A stretch of DNA of 64,000 nucleotides from the NCBI RefSeq assembly GCF_038561935.1, contig NZ_CP102770.1, positions 5,890,001 through 5,954,000 on the forward strand, given 5' to 3'. The notes beneath the pieces were generated by a model. That model had not been told where the DNA came from. It worked only from the letters and a program-made list of their open reading frames with translations, and did not search any database. This document shows, piece after piece, positions 29,239-38,360 of the stretch; within the stretch, counting starts at the first letter, position 1; every line of letters starts with the position of its first letter. The stretch is from Myxococcus stipitatus (GTDB lineage Bacteria > Myxococcota > Myxococcia > Myxococcales > Myxococcaceae). Position numbers and translations under genes: made by a program.

Positions 29239-29967
29239 ATGGGCCTCTTAGACATCTTCACGGGCGGCTCGGGCCCCGAGAAAGCCCTCAAGCTCAAGCC
29301 CAAGGTCACCCAGAAATACGGGGACCCGGCGACCCGCCAGAAGGCCATCCAGCAGCTCGGGGAGATGAAGTATCCCGAGGCCGTCTCCGTGCTGCTCGCC
29401 CGCTTCACCATCACCGTGGACCCGCTCACCACGGACGCGGACGAGAAGGAGCACACCTTCGAGCTGGTGAAGTCCTTCGGCAAGGATGCCGTCCCCCCCA
29501 TCGTCGAGTTCCTCAGCAAGACGGAGCAGGCCACGTCCTGGGCGCTGCGCCTCCTGGGTGAGCTGCTCAGCGAGGACGAGGTCACCGGGGCCTGCGTCAA
29601 TGCCCTCCAGCACCTGTCCGCGCACTACACGAAGAACCCGGAGAAGAAGGTCGTCCTCCTCCACCACGTCACGGGTCGCGAGGATGCGCGCATCGCGCCC
29701 GCGGTCCTCCCCTTCCTCGAGGACATGTCGGACGACGTGAAGATCGCCGCGCTCAAGGCCCTCGCCTCGCTCAAGTACGAGCCGGCGCGTGAGCCCATGC
29801 TCAAGCTCCTGACGGCCGAGGAGACGGGGCGCCGGGTGCAGACGTCCGCGCTCGCCGCCCTGGCCGACTCGGGCTTCAGCGTGGCGGACAAGCGGGCGCA
29901 GGTGGAGCCGCTGCTCGTGGAGCCGTTCGTCCTCGACAAGGACGGCCGCGTCCAGCGCCGCGCCTGA
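29239..29967 (+). CDS. HEAT-repeat protein
   Basis: 242-residue soluble alpha-solenoid protein. Tandem helical hairpins with HEAT/PBS-lyase-like signatures: DPATRQKAIQQLGEMKYPEA, IVEFLSKTEQATSWALRLLG and MSDDVKIAALKALASLKYEP. No catalytic motif; likely a protein-binding adaptor. The gene stands alone between the J-protein and hybrid kinase genes. Two hairpins (29977-29996 and 30014-30032) follow it, so its transcript probably ends here. Confidence 0.75.
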   Translation: MGLLDIFTGGSGPEKALKLKPKVTQKYGDPATRQKAIQQLGEMKYPEAVSVLLARFTITVDPLTTDADEKEHTFELVKSFGKDAVPPIVEFLSKTEQATSWALRLLGELLSEDEVTGACVNALQHLSAHYTKNPEKKVVLLHHVTGREDARIAPAVLPFLEDMSDDVKIAALKALASLKYEPAREPMLKLLTAEETGRRVQTSALAALADSGFSVADKRAQVEPLLVEPFVLDKDGRVQRRA

Positions 29968-29976
29968 AGAACCCCA

Positions 29977-29996
29977 CGTGTCGGCCAGCCGACACG
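29977..29996 (+). repeat. Perfect 20-base inverted repeat after the HEAT gene
   Basis: CGTGTCGGC at 29977-29985 and GCCGACACG at 29988-29996 are exact complements around CA. It may be a hairpin, or a palindromic operator for the kinase gene 75 bases downstream. No U-run follows. Confidence 0.45.
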
Positions 29997-30013
29997 ACCA
30001 CTGTCCTCCGGAT

Positions 30014-30036
30014 GGCCCTGCACACCAGGGCCGTTT
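30014..30036 (+). terminator. Terminator-like hairpin after the HEAT gene
   Basis: GGCCCTG at 30014-30020 pairs with CAGGGCC at 30026-30032 around CACAC, followed by GTTTCC. A short rho-independent-type terminator between the HEAT gene and the hybrid kinase gene. Confidence 0.5.
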
Positions 30037-30070
30037 CCTCGCGCTCGGAACCTGAAGCAGGATTCGGCCC

Positions 30071-31762
30071 GTGCGCTCGAAGAAGAAGGGGGTCCTGGCA
30101 GAGGTCGTGCCGCTGCGCCCCACCACCTCGAAGAAGTCCACCCGTCGAGCGGTGAAGCCCGCCCCCCCGGCGGATGCGGACACCGTCGCGCGCGCCCTCC
30201 TGGAGATGGCGCGCAACCTCACCGACAACGCGGGGCCCACCGAGGCCCTCCGCGCCCACCTGCAGACCCTCCACGCGCTGCTCAAGCCGAAGGTCTGCTA
30301 CGTGGCCCGCTACTTCCCTTCCCGGGAGCAGCTCCACGTCGAGCACGTCCGCGGCCGCTACGACAGCCGCGTCATCGCCGCCGTCCCGGGTGAAGGCGTG
30401 GTCGGCCGGGCCTTCTCCGAGAAGAAGCTGCTGCGCGACTCGGAGACCCTCGCCGTGCCGCTCGAGAGTCCTCACGGCGTCACGGGGGTCCTCGTGGTGC
30501 TCGGCGCGCGCCGCGCCGTCTCGGACCCGGTGCTCCAGTCGCTGGCCGCGCAGCTCTCCGCCGCCTACGAGGTCGCGCGGCTCCGCGATGACAGCGCCCG
30601 CCGCAACAAGGACCTCCAGACGGCCATCGCCGGCCTCAAGAGCCTGGAGCAGAACCGCGAGGAGCTGCTCGGCAACGTCTCACACGACCTGAAGAACCCG
30701 CTCACCACCATCAAGTCGTACCTGGCGATGATGGGCCGCGAGAAGCTGGGGCCCCTCACGGACTCCCAGCGCCGCGCGGTGCAGATCTGCGACCGGAACT
30801 CCGACCGCATGCTGCGCATGGTGAATGACCTGCTGCTCATGTCCCGGCTGCAGTCCGGGAAGATGCAGCTCAACCAGCGACCCTTCGGCCTCAAGGCCGT
30901 GGCCGAAGAGGTCGTCCGCGCGCTGGGCGTCGTCGCCGAGCACTGCAAGGTGCGGGTGACGATTCCCCCCTGCCCCGAGGTCTTCGTCCGAGGAGACCGC
31001 GAGCGCATCGCCGAGGCCGTCCACAACCTCGTCGAGAACGGCCTCCACCACAGCGAGCCCGATGACACCGTGGAGGTCAGCATCTCCACCGAGGACGGGC
31101 TCGCCACGCTCACGGTGAAGGACAGCGGCCCGGGCATGTCCGCCGAGGCGCTCGAGCACGTGTTCGATGCCTTCTACCGAGCCCAACCGGGGGTGCCTCG
31201 GCCTCCGGGCGCGGGGCTGGGGATTCCCCTCGTCGGGAAGATCGTCGCCCTGCATGGGGGACGGGTGGAGGCCACCAGCGTGCTCGGCGAGGGCAGCACG
31301 TTCCAGATGGTGCTGCCCATGTTCGCCGGGGCCGTGAGCTCGCCGGACCTGAACCAGGCGGCCCCCAAGGCGGGCGGCATCCTCCTGGTGGAGGACGACG
31401 CGGACTGTCGCGAGGTGCTCCAGCAGGTGCTCGAGCAGGAGGGCTATCGGGTGATGGCCACCTCGGGTGCCTCCGAGGCCCGCTCCATCCTGTCTCACAT
31501 CCGGCCGGCCATGGTGCTGCTGGACCTGCGGCTGAGCGAGGAGGACGGCCAGTCGGTGCTCCGCTTCATCCGTGGCACCGAGTCGCTGGCGGACATCGTC
31601 GTGTACATCATCTCGGGTGCCAGCGAGGTGGCCTCGCTCACGTCCGGGCAGGGCCTGGAGCGCATTGACGGCTTCTTCGAGAAGCCGCTCCAGTTGCCCA
31701 AGCTGCTGGACACGGTGGCGGCGGTGGTGCGGCCCAGCCGACGAGCCCCAGCCGTCCCCTAG
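30071..31762 (+). CDS. Soluble GAF hybrid histidine kinase with C-terminal receiver
   Basis: 563-residue phosphorelay protein with no transmembrane segment. After a basic N-terminal leader (RSKKKGVLAE...) comes a GAF-like sensor domain (about 40-175). The kinase core has the H-box GNVSHDLKNPLTT (H205), the N-box around N319-N323, DSGPGM (G1, 351-356) and GAGLGIPL (G2). The receiver domain (435-555) has acidic ED at 441-442, phosphoacceptor D485 in VLLDLRL and K538. All key residues are present, so both phosphotransfer halves should be active. Start is GTG 30071. An orphan here: no response regulator or partner is adjacent. Confidence 0.88.
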   Translation: MRSKKKGVLAEVVPLRPTTSKKSTRRAVKPAPPADADTVARALLEMARNLTDNAGPTEALRAHLQTLHALLKPKVCYVARYFPSREQLHVEHVRGRYDSRVIAAVPGEGVVGRAFSEKKLLRDSETLAVPLESPHGVTGVLVVLGARRAVSDPVLQSLAAQLSAAYEVARLRDDSARRNKDLQTAIAGLKSLEQNREELLGNVSHDLKNPLTTIKSYLAMMGREKLGPLTDSQRRAVQICDRNSDRMLRMVNDLLLMSRLQSGKMQLNQRPFGLKAVAEEVVRALGVVAEHCKVRVTIPPCPEVFVRGDRERIAEAVHNLVENGLHHSEPDDTVEVSISTEDGLATLTVKDSGPGMSAEALEHVFDAFYRAQPGVPRPPGAGLGIPLVGKIVALHGGRVEATSVLGEGSTFQMVLPMFAGAVSSPDLNQAAPKAGGILLVEDDADCREVLQQVLEQEGYRVMATSGASEARSILSHIRPAMVLLDLRLSEEDGQSVLRFIRGTESLADIVVYIISGASEVASLTSGQGLERIDGFFEKPLQLPKLLDTVAAVVRPSRRAPAVP

Positions 31763-31790
31763 CGGGGCGGAATGGACCGCGGAACGAACA

Positions 31791-31813
31791 AGAGGTGGCC
31801 GCACGCCACCTCT
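31791..31813 (+). terminator. Hairpin downstream of the hybrid kinase
   Basis: AGAGGTGGC at 31791-31799 and GCCACCTCT at 31805-31813 form a perfect 9-bp stem with loop CGCAC, 28 bases after the kinase stop and 26 before argS. It is followed by GCTTGG, so the U-tract is weak. Confidence 0.5.
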
Positions 31814-31838
31814 GCTTGGCTAGTATCCGCCCGGTCCC

Positions 31839-33557
31839 ATGAGCTCTTCCGTCTATTCCAAGTACCGCGCCGCCTTCGCACAAGCCCTCGCCACCGCGCT
31901 GGGCGTGCCGGCCGCCGACATCGAAGCCCAGGTCAAGCCCGCCGAGCCCACGCACGGCGACCTGAGCTTCGCCACCTTCCCTCTCGCCAAGGCCCAGAAG
32001 AAGGCGCCCCCCGCCATCGCCGCGGGGCTTGCCCAGACGCTCAGCGTCCCGGGGCTCGAAATCAAGGCGGTGGGCCCCTACGTCAACGCCCGCTTCCTGG
32101 CGATGCCCTTCACCGCGGAGGTCCTCGACACCGCGCGCGCCGCGGGTCCGCGCTACGGCGGTGACTCCGAGGTGGGCAAGGGCAAGACGGTCACCATCGA
32201 CTACTCGTCGCCCAACATCGCCAAGCCCATCGGCTTCCACCACATCCGCACCACGTTCCTGGGCCACTGCATCGCGAACATCTATCGCGCGCTGGGCTGG
32301 CGGGTGGAGGGCATCAACTACCTGGGCGACTGGGGCAAGCAGTTCGGCCTCGTCGCGGTGGGCTTCCAGGAGTACGGCGACCCGGCGCGCATCGAGGACA
32401 TGGGCCACCTGGTGGAGGTCTACGTCAAGGCCAACGCCCGAGCGAAGGCGGAGCCCGAGTTCGACGAGAAGGCCCGCGACTTCTTCCGCCGCATGGAGGC
32501 CGGCGACGCCGAGGCCCTCAAGCTGTGGAACCAGTTCCGCGAGACGAGCATCCGCGGCTTCAAGGTCATCTACGAGCGGATGGGCATCGAGTTCGAGCAC
32601 ATCGAGGGAGAGAGCCGCTACCAGGGGAAGATGGACGCGGTCATCGAGCAGATCGCCAAGAAGCCCGGCGTGAAGGAGTCCCAGGGCGCGCTCATCGTCG
32701 ACATGCCCTACGCGGAGAACGAGCCCCCCGTCCTCCTCAAGAAGAACGACGGCAGCACGCTCTACGCCACGCGCGACCTGGCCGCCGCCGAGGACCGCTA
32801 CGAGCGCTTCCACTTCGACAAGTCGCTCTACGTCGTCGCGCAGGACCAGGCGCTGCACTTCCGCCAGCTGTTCCGCACGCTGACGGAGATGGGCCAGCCG
32901 TGGGCGGACCGCTGCGTCCACGTGGCCTTCGGCCGCATCCACGGCATGAGCACGCGCAAGGGCCAGGTGGTCCAGCTCAACGACGTGCTCGACGAGGCCA
33001 AGGACCGTGTCTCCGCCAAGGTGAAGGAGAACATGGAAGCCGGCCGACTCATGACGGAGGACCCGGACAAGCTCGCTGAGCAGATCGGCCTGGGCGCCAT
33101 CGCCTTCGGCGACCTCAAGCACAAGCGCGCCAGCGACTACAACTTCGACTGGGACGAGGTGCTCAGCTTCGAGGGCCACACCGGCCCGTATCTCCAGTAC
33201 GCCCACGCGCGCGTGGCGACCGTGCTGCGCAAGGGCAACGGCGCTCCCGCGAGCTACGACGCGAGCCTGCTGACGCTCCCCGAAGAGCAGGCCCTGGTCC
33301 GCGAGATCATGCGCCTGCCCGAGGTGGTCCGCGACGCGGCCGAGCAGTACGAGCCCAGCCTCGTGGCCCGACTGCTGCTCGACGTGGCCGCCGCACTCAG
33401 CCGCTACTACACGCTCGGCAACCAGGAGCGCGACAAGCGCATCCTCGTCGATGATGACGCGCTGCGTTCTGCACGACTCGCCCTTGCGGACGCGGCCCGG
33501 GTTACTCTCGCGGCGGGGCTGACGCTGTTGGGCATTCCGACGCCCGAGAACATGTAG
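31839..33557 (+). CDS. argS: Arginyl-tRNA synthetase
   Basis: Class I aminoacyl-tRNA synthetase that charges tRNA-Arg. 572 residues. N-terminal tRNA-recognition domain with PTHGDLSFATFPLA; the class I HIGH signature appears as PNIAKPIGFHHIRTTFLGH (about 125-143), the family variant; the KMSKS position reads MSTRKGQV. The all-helical anticodon-binding DALR domain is at the C-terminus, with RYYTLGNQERDKRILVDD. Stand-alone gene, 14 bases before the PlsB-like gene. Confidence 0.96.
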   Translation: MSSSVYSKYRAAFAQALATALGVPAADIEAQVKPAEPTHGDLSFATFPLAKAQKKAPPAIAAGLAQTLSVPGLEIKAVGPYVNARFLAMPFTAEVLDTARAAGPRYGGDSEVGKGKTVTIDYSSPNIAKPIGFHHIRTTFLGHCIANIYRALGWRVEGINYLGDWGKQFGLVAVGFQEYGDPARIEDMGHLVEVYVKANARAKAEPEFDEKARDFFRRMEAGDAEALKLWNQFRETSIRGFKVIYERMGIEFEHIEGESRYQGKMDAVIEQIAKKPGVKESQGALIVDMPYAENEPPVLLKKNDGSTLYATRDLAAAEDRYERFHFDKSLYVVAQDQALHFRQLFRTLTEMGQPWADRCVHVAFGRIHGMSTRKGQVVQLNDVLDEAKDRVSAKVKENMEAGRLMTEDPDKLAEQIGLGAIAFGDLKHKRASDYNFDWDEVLSFEGHTGPYLQYAHARVATVLRKGNGAPASYDASLLTLPEEQALVREIMRLPEVVRDAAEQYEPSLVARLLLDVAAALSRYYTLGNQERDKRILVDDDALRSARLALADAARVTLAAGLTLLGIPTPENM

Positions 33558-33571
33558 CCCCGGGGGCTGGT

Positions 33572-36124
33572 TTGGAAACCGCGTTGTCGCATTCCGCAGG
33601 TCAGAGTGGGTCCGTGCTGAAGGCCGAGTTCGGCCCGATGAGCCGTGCATTGGGTGCGCGCTACCTCGAGAGCGTCCACTTCCCACCCGAGGCCGAGGAC
33701 GAGCTGCGCAGCCTGCACGCCAAGGGGTTCGTGGTGCATGTCATGCGCTCCACGGCGTGGGTGAACTTCCTCTATCTGACGTGGGCGATGGTGCGGCGGG
33801 CGCTGCCCCCCATTCGAGCCGTGGCGAACGTGCGCCCCTGGTTCACGCGGCCCTGGCGGCAGACGAAGCAGTCCGGGCCCTTCCCGGAACGCTTCGAGTA
33901 TGCCCAACAGCAGGGCGGCAGCGCGCTGGTCTTCCTGCGCCGCACCGCCCTGCTGCATGCCTCCGGAAAGGAGACCCACGAGGACCCCTTCCCCGCCCTC
34001 GTGGAGATGGCACGCAAGTCGGACCGGCCCGTGTACCTGGTGCCGGAGTTGTTCGTCTGGGAGAAGCGCAGCGCCCGGCTCAAGCCCAACTGGGTCGACG
34101 TGCTGTTCGGCAGCCCCGAGGCTCCCGGCTTCCTCCACTCGATGGTGGCCTTCTTCCGCAACTACAAGCGGGCCCAGTTCCGCGTGGGTGAGCCCATCGA
34201 CCTGCGGGCCTTCGCCGAGCAGAACCCGAAGGACTCCGTCGAGGTGCTGGCCCGCAAGGTCCGCAGCACCCTGCATGTGCACCTGGCGCGGGAGACTCGC
34301 GCGGTGTTCGGCCCTCCGGCCAAGCCGCCCGAGCGGTTCATCGACGAGACGTTGCGCGACCGGCAGCTGCGCAAGGTCGTGGACGAGCAGGCCGCCGAGG
34401 CCCACCGCAAGCCGGAGAGCGTGCTGCGCGAGGCTCGCCGCAACCTGGAGGCCATCGCCGCGAAGCCCAGCCCGACGACGCTGGCCTTCGTCTCTCCCGT
34501 GCTGGAGTGGGTGTTCAATCGCATCTACGATGGCATGCACATCGACGAGGCGGGACTGCACCGCGCGCTCAAGGCCGCGGCGCGTGCGCCCATCGTCCTG
34601 TGCCCCAGCCACAAGAGCCACGTGGACTACCTGGTGATGAGCTGGGTGCTGTGGAATCGCGGCTACGCGGTGCCGCTGGTCGCCGCGGGGGCCAACCTCT
34701 CCTTCTGGCCGCTGGGCAGCATCTTCCGCCGCTGTGGCGCGTTCTTCCTGCGCCGCTCCTTCAAGGGCGACAAGGTCTACGCTGCGGCGTTCAAGGCCTA
34801 CGTGCGCAAGCTGGTGCACGACGGCATCAACCAGGAGTTCTTCCCCGAGGGTGGCCGCTCGCGCACCGGCAAGCTGCTCCTGCCCAAGCTGGGCATGTTC
34901 ACCTGGCAGGTGGAGTCCGTGCTCGAGGGCGCGCGCGATGACCTGTACTTCGTGCCCGTCGCCATCGACTACGAGAAGGTCGTCGAGTCGGGCAGCTACT
35001 CGAAGGAGCTCGCCGGCGGAGAGAAGAAGCCCGAGGACCTCAAGGCCCTCTTGAGCACGCCCAAGGTGCTCGCGGCCCGCTACGGCCGCATCCACCTGGG
35101 CTTCGACGAGCCTATCTCCCTCCGCGAGTTCATGAAGGAGCGCGGCCTCAATCCGGAAGAGGACCTCACGGACGAGCAGAAGAAGGGCCTGGTGCGCGCG
35201 CTCGGCAACCGCGTCATGTACGGCATCAGCAAGGTGTCCACCGTGACGCCGCACGCGCTGGTGAGCACCAGCCTGCTCGCGCACCGTCGCCGGGGCCTGA
35301 CGCAGCGGGAGATGGCGGACCGCATCAGCATCCTGCGCCGCATCGCCCAGGAAGACGGCGCGCCCCAGTCGCGCGAGCTGGGCAATGCCCCCAGCAACCC
35401 AGAGACGATGGGCCCCATCCAGGACGCGATGCGCACCTTCATCGACGACGAGATGGTGCGGACGCAGGAGGCTCGGGGCGACGTCATCTACCAGGTGGAG
35501 GACGACCGCCGCCCGGAGATGTCCTTCTACAAGAACACGCTGATGAACCTGGTGGCCGCGCGCAGCCTCGTGGCCAACGCCATGCTGGCCGCCGGCACCT
35601 CCGCGTCCTACGACAGCGTGAAGGCCCGCGCCCTCTTCCTCTCCCGCCTGTTCAAGGTGGAGTTCATCTACCGGGTGAACACCACCTTCGACACCATCTT
35701 CGCGGAGACCGTGGAGCGGCTGGTGCGCATGGGCCTGGTGCTGCACGAGGGCGACAGCCTCCGCGTCGCCCCCGAGCCCCATGCTCAACCGGACCTGGAG
35801 TTCCTGGCCGACCTGCTGCGCGACTATCTGGAGTCGTACCTGCTGGCCGCGATGACGCTCAACGACGTCGCCGCGGGGACCGCCGAGGACCGCAAGGCCT
35901 TCATCCGGCTGGCGCTCGAGACGGGCCGCGCGGAGTACCACGCGGGACGCATCACCGCCGCCGAGTCGCTCGCCAAGGTGACGCTGGAGAACGCGGTGAC
36001 GTACCTGCTGGACCAGAAGTTCCTCGTCGAAGAGGACAAGAAGCTCAAGCTGGGTCCTCAGGCGACGGACGTGGAGGCTCGGGGGAACCTCACCGACAGC
36101 ATCCGCGAATACATCCTGCGCTGA
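33572..36124 (+). CDS. plsB: Glycerol-3-phosphate acyltransferase, PlsB type
   Basis: 850-residue membrane-associated enzyme for the first acylation of glycerol-3-phosphate. The catalytic HX4D motif is SHKSHVDYL (H347-D352), the glycerophosphate-binding motif is FFPEGGRSRTG (about 423-433) and the substrate loop LSFWPLGSIFRRCGAFFLRR lies between. N-terminal ~300 residues and the C-terminal helical half are as in PlsB. I use TTG 33572, preceded by GGGGGCTGG; GTG 33614 is an alternative 14 codons downstream. Gene name by family resemblance; the genome also has a PlsC-type gene at 2147. Confidence 0.88.
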   Translation: METALSHSAGQSGSVLKAEFGPMSRALGARYLESVHFPPEAEDELRSLHAKGFVVHVMRSTAWVNFLYLTWAMVRRALPPIRAVANVRPWFTRPWRQTKQSGPFPERFEYAQQQGGSALVFLRRTALLHASGKETHEDPFPALVEMARKSDRPVYLVPELFVWEKRSARLKPNWVDVLFGSPEAPGFLHSMVAFFRNYKRAQFRVGEPIDLRAFAEQNPKDSVEVLARKVRSTLHVHLARETRAVFGPPAKPPERFIDETLRDRQLRKVVDEQAAEAHRKPESVLREARRNLEAIAAKPSPTTLAFVSPVLEWVFNRIYDGMHIDEAGLHRALKAAARAPIVLCPSHKSHVDYLVMSWVLWNRGYAVPLVAAGANLSFWPLGSIFRRCGAFFLRRSFKGDKVYAAAFKAYVRKLVHDGINQEFFPEGGRSRTGKLLLPKLGMFTWQVESVLEGARDDLYFVPVAIDYEKVVESGSYSKELAGGEKKPEDLKALLSTPKVLAARYGRIHLGFDEPISLREFMKERGLNPEEDLTDEQKKGLVRALGNRVMYGISKVSTVTPHALVSTSLLAHRRRGLTQREMADRISILRRIAQEDGAPQSRELGNAPSNPETMGPIQDAMRTFIDDEMVRTQEARGDVIYQVEDDRRPEMSFYKNTLMNLVAARSLVANAMLAAGTSASYDSVKARALFLSRLFKVEFIYRVNTTFDTIFAETVERLVRMGLVLHEGDSLRVAPEPHAQPDLEFLADLLRDYLESYLLAAMTLNDVAAGTAEDRKAFIRLALETGRAEYHAGRITAAESLAKVTLENAVTYLLDQKFLVEEDKKLKLGPQATDVEARGNLTDSIREYILR

Positions 36125-36201
36125 GTCGCCGCGCGGAAGACCGAGGGCCGCGCCGCGCCAACGACGGTGCGGCCCGTCGGAGCGACATGGGAGGATGGGG
36201 C

Positions 36202-36699
36202 ATGCTCACCCGCTCCCATCTCGCCGCCCTCGCGCTGTGTGGCGCTCCCCTCCTCGCCTGCAAGTCCGGTCCACCCGAGCGCGAGACACCCTCACGCACC
36301 TGCGGCGACTCCATCCATGACCTCGGCTGGCTCTCCGGGAGCTGGCTCCAGGCGACGGTCCCCAACACGCTCGAGGAGCACTGGACGCACGCGGACGGCG
36401 GGACGCTGCTGGGCGTGAGCCGCGCCGTCGTCCGGGGGAAGACGGTGTTCTTCGAGTACATGCGCATCGAGACGCGCGAGGACGGGCTCTACTACGTCGC
36501 CCAGCCCATGGGTCGCCCGGGGACGGACTTCAAGCTGGTGCGCTGCAACAGCAGCGGCGTGCTGTTCGAGAACCTCCAGAACGAGCACCCCAAGCACATC
36601 CGCTACGAGCGCCTCTCCCCCACGCACCTCACCGCGCGCATCGAGGGCGAGAAGGACGGCAAGCCCGTGGCGCAGGACTTCCACTTCACCCGGATGTAG
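36202..36699 (+). CDS. DUF6265-like lipoprotein
   Basis: 165-residue predicted lipoprotein: short signal MLTRSHLAALALCGAPLLAC with lipobox LLAC. The mature domain has the DUF6265-like order LGWLSGSW...EEHWT...GGTLLGVSRAV...KTVFFEYMRI, a small beta-barrel fold of unknown function. ATG 36202 has GGAGG seven bases upstream; ATG 36187 is also possible. It is convergent with the Ig-like lipoprotein gene. Confidence 0.7.
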   Translation: MLTRSHLAALALCGAPLLACKSGPPERETPSRTCGDSIHDLGWLSGSWLQATVPNTLEEHWTHADGGTLLGVSRAVVRGKTVFFEYMRIETREDGLYYVAQPMGRPGTDFKLVRCNSSGVLFENLQNEHPKHIRYERLSPTHLTARIEGEKDGKPVAQDFHFTRM

Positions 36700-36723
36700 C
36701 CGAGGTCCTCCTCGCGACGCGAC

Positions 36724-37176
36724 TCACGGGGCCGTGCGGAAGACGACCCGGACTTCGCTGCCCAGCGGGTTGCCCTCGAAGTCCGTGAGCACGTCGCGCA
36801 GCACCAGCGTGTACTGCGTGTCGGGGCGCAGCGGTGAGCCCTCGGAAGCGACGGCCTCGACGGTGTACGGGACGTCCCCTCGCTCCACGTTCGCATCCAG
36901 CTCCGGCACCTCGGGAGCGGTCAGCGTCAGCGGCACCTCGTCGCGTCCGGTGAACACGGCGATGCCTGGACGCAGGCTCCGCACGTCCATCGCCTCGGAG
37001 AACGTGATGCGCATCGTCGCACCCGCCGCGAGGACTCCGCCCGAGCCGGGCTCGGTGGAGACGACCCTCGGGCGCACCGAGTCGCGCTCGGGGTAGATGG
37101 GGTCTCCCGGCTCCAGGCATCCCGAGAGGCACGTCGCGGCCAGCGCCGCGAGTCCGAGCAGTCCAGACGCGCGCAT
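36724..37176 (-). CDS. Ig-like domain lipoprotein of the cytochrome operon
   Basis: 150-residue lipoprotein: signal ALAATCLSGC with lipobox LSGC. The mature part reads as one bacterial Ig-like (Big_5 type) domain: RPRVVSTEPGSGGVLAAGAT, then MRITFSEAMDVRSL, TGRDEVPLTLTAP and LRPDTQYTLVLRDVLTDFEG. Such domains are adhesive or scaffold modules. Its ATG overlaps the stop of the 13-heme cytochrome by one base (TGATG), so it is translated with it. It may anchor the complex at the outer membrane; that role is inference. No heme motif. Confidence 0.75.
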   Translation of the reverse strand: MRASGLLGLAALAATCLSGCLEPGDPIYPERDSVRPRVVSTEPGSGGVLAAGATMRITFSEAMDVRSLRPGIAVFTGRDEVPLTLTAPEVPELDANVERGDVPYTVEAVASEGSPLRPDTQYTLVLRDVLTDFEGNPLGSEVRVVFRTAP

Positions 37177-38360
37177 CACCGGCACCCCTTCTGCGCCAGG
37201 CTCTCCGTCGAGTGGCACTTGAGGCAGGCGCGATCATTCGCCGACGCCAGCTTCTTGCACGACTGCGCGAAGCCCGCGGGGTGCGGATTGATCTGCCGCC
37301 GCGAGGACAGCTCGGAGTGGCAGCTCATGCAGGACTCCTCGCGGTGGCAGGAGATGCAGCTCGTCAAGTCACGCGAGGCCGCGATGCCGTGGTGCTGCGG
37401 CCCAGGCAGCTCCACCCAGGAGCGGTAGTCCGGGTGCACCTTCACGTTGCGGGAGCGCAGCGACTTGTCCGCGTCCATCCCCACGCCGGAGCGCTCGTGG
37501 CACGCGACGCAGAAGGACTGCGCGCGGTGGCAGCTCTCGCAGCGCGGGGAGTTCGTCCGCGCCTGCACCGGGTGCAGCGTGATGTAGTCGTTCGGGTGGA
37601 TGGACAACGGCTTCTGCATGCCGTCGTGGCACGTCTGGCAGGAGGTCTCGCTGTGGCACTGCAGACACGTCATCCGGTCCGTCGATGCGCGGCTGCCGTG
37701 GTTGAACTCGAAGCGCGGCCCGTGGTCCATGCCCAGCGGGTTGCCCTGCATGGGCCGAAGGAGTCCTGAGTCGAAGGCCAGCCGCAGCCGGCCCGAGGGC
37801 TCGGTGGGATGGCATGTCGCGCACGTGTTGGAGGCCGCGCTGCCGTCGTGGCACTTGAAGCACGTGGCCATCTTCGGCAGCTGGTTGCGCGTGGCGAGCT
37901 TCACGTCCTTCATCTCGCCGTGGCACACCGAGCACTCCACCTTCTTGTCCACGTGCACCTGGTGGCTGAAGTGCAGGTTCGCCGCGGGCATCGACAGCTT
38001 CGCGGGCTCCTTGCGCACCGTGGCGTCGAAGCCTGGGTGACAGGTGTTGCAGCTCGACGGCGGGTCCGTGGGCTTGCCCTTCCGCCCCTCCTCGATGTCG
38101 TGGCACGTGCCGCACTCCTCGTGGCCGGGGAGGTTGCGGTCCTTGGGGGACGTGCTGGCGCGGGCGGCGTCGTGGCACGTCGCGCACTCGGCACCCGCTT
38201 CCAGGTGCTGGGCATGGTCGAAGCGCAGCGGCACATGCTGCGGCGGGTAGACGGCGAGGCTGCGCTCGCGGGCCGTGGCGGCCCAGGCAACCCCCGCGCC
38301 CACCAGCGTCGCGAGCGCGGCCAGGGCGAGCAGCACGTGTCGGTTCTGGTGGTGAAGCAT
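37176..38360 (-). CDS. 13-heme c-type cytochrome
   Basis: 394-residue protein with an N-terminal signal/anchor (LLALAALATLVGAGVAWA). I count thirteen CXXCH motifs (CATCH, CGTCH, CNTCH, CSVCH, CFKCH, CATCH, CLQCH, CQTCH, CESCH, CVACH, CISCH, CMSCH, CLKCH) plus many spare histidines for axial ligation (for example SHQVHV, NHGS, QHHG). Heme density of about one per 28 mature residues fits a periplasmic electron wire. Starts exactly one base after the stop of the beta-barrel gene and ends in a 1-base overlap with the Ig-like lipoprotein gene. The three are almost certainly one operon. Exact family (for example MtrA-, DmsE- or OmcX-like) cannot be settled by eye. Confidence 0.9.
   Translation of the reverse strand: MLHHQNRHVLLALAALATLVGAGVAWAATARERSLAVYPPQHVPLRFDHAQHLEAGAECATCHDAARASTSPKDRNLPGHEECGTCHDIEEGRKGKPTDPPSSCNTCHPGFDATVRKEPAKLSMPAANLHFSHQVHVDKKVECSVCHGEMKDVKLATRNQLPKMATCFKCHDGSAASNTCATCHPTEPSGRLRLAFDSGLLRPMQGNPLGMDHGPRFEFNHGSRASTDRMTCLQCHSETSCQTCHDGMQKPLSIHPNDYITLHPVQARTNSPRCESCHRAQSFCVACHERSGVGMDADKSLRSRNVKVHPDYRSWVELPGPQHHGIAASRDLTSCISCHREESCMSCHSELSSRRQINPHPAGFAQSCKKLASANDRACLKCHSTESLAQKGCR

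Noticed and set aside
33407..35941. An 844-codon frame opposite plsB
   Set aside because: Antisense to a gene with intact catalytic motifs; arises from GC-rich third positions.
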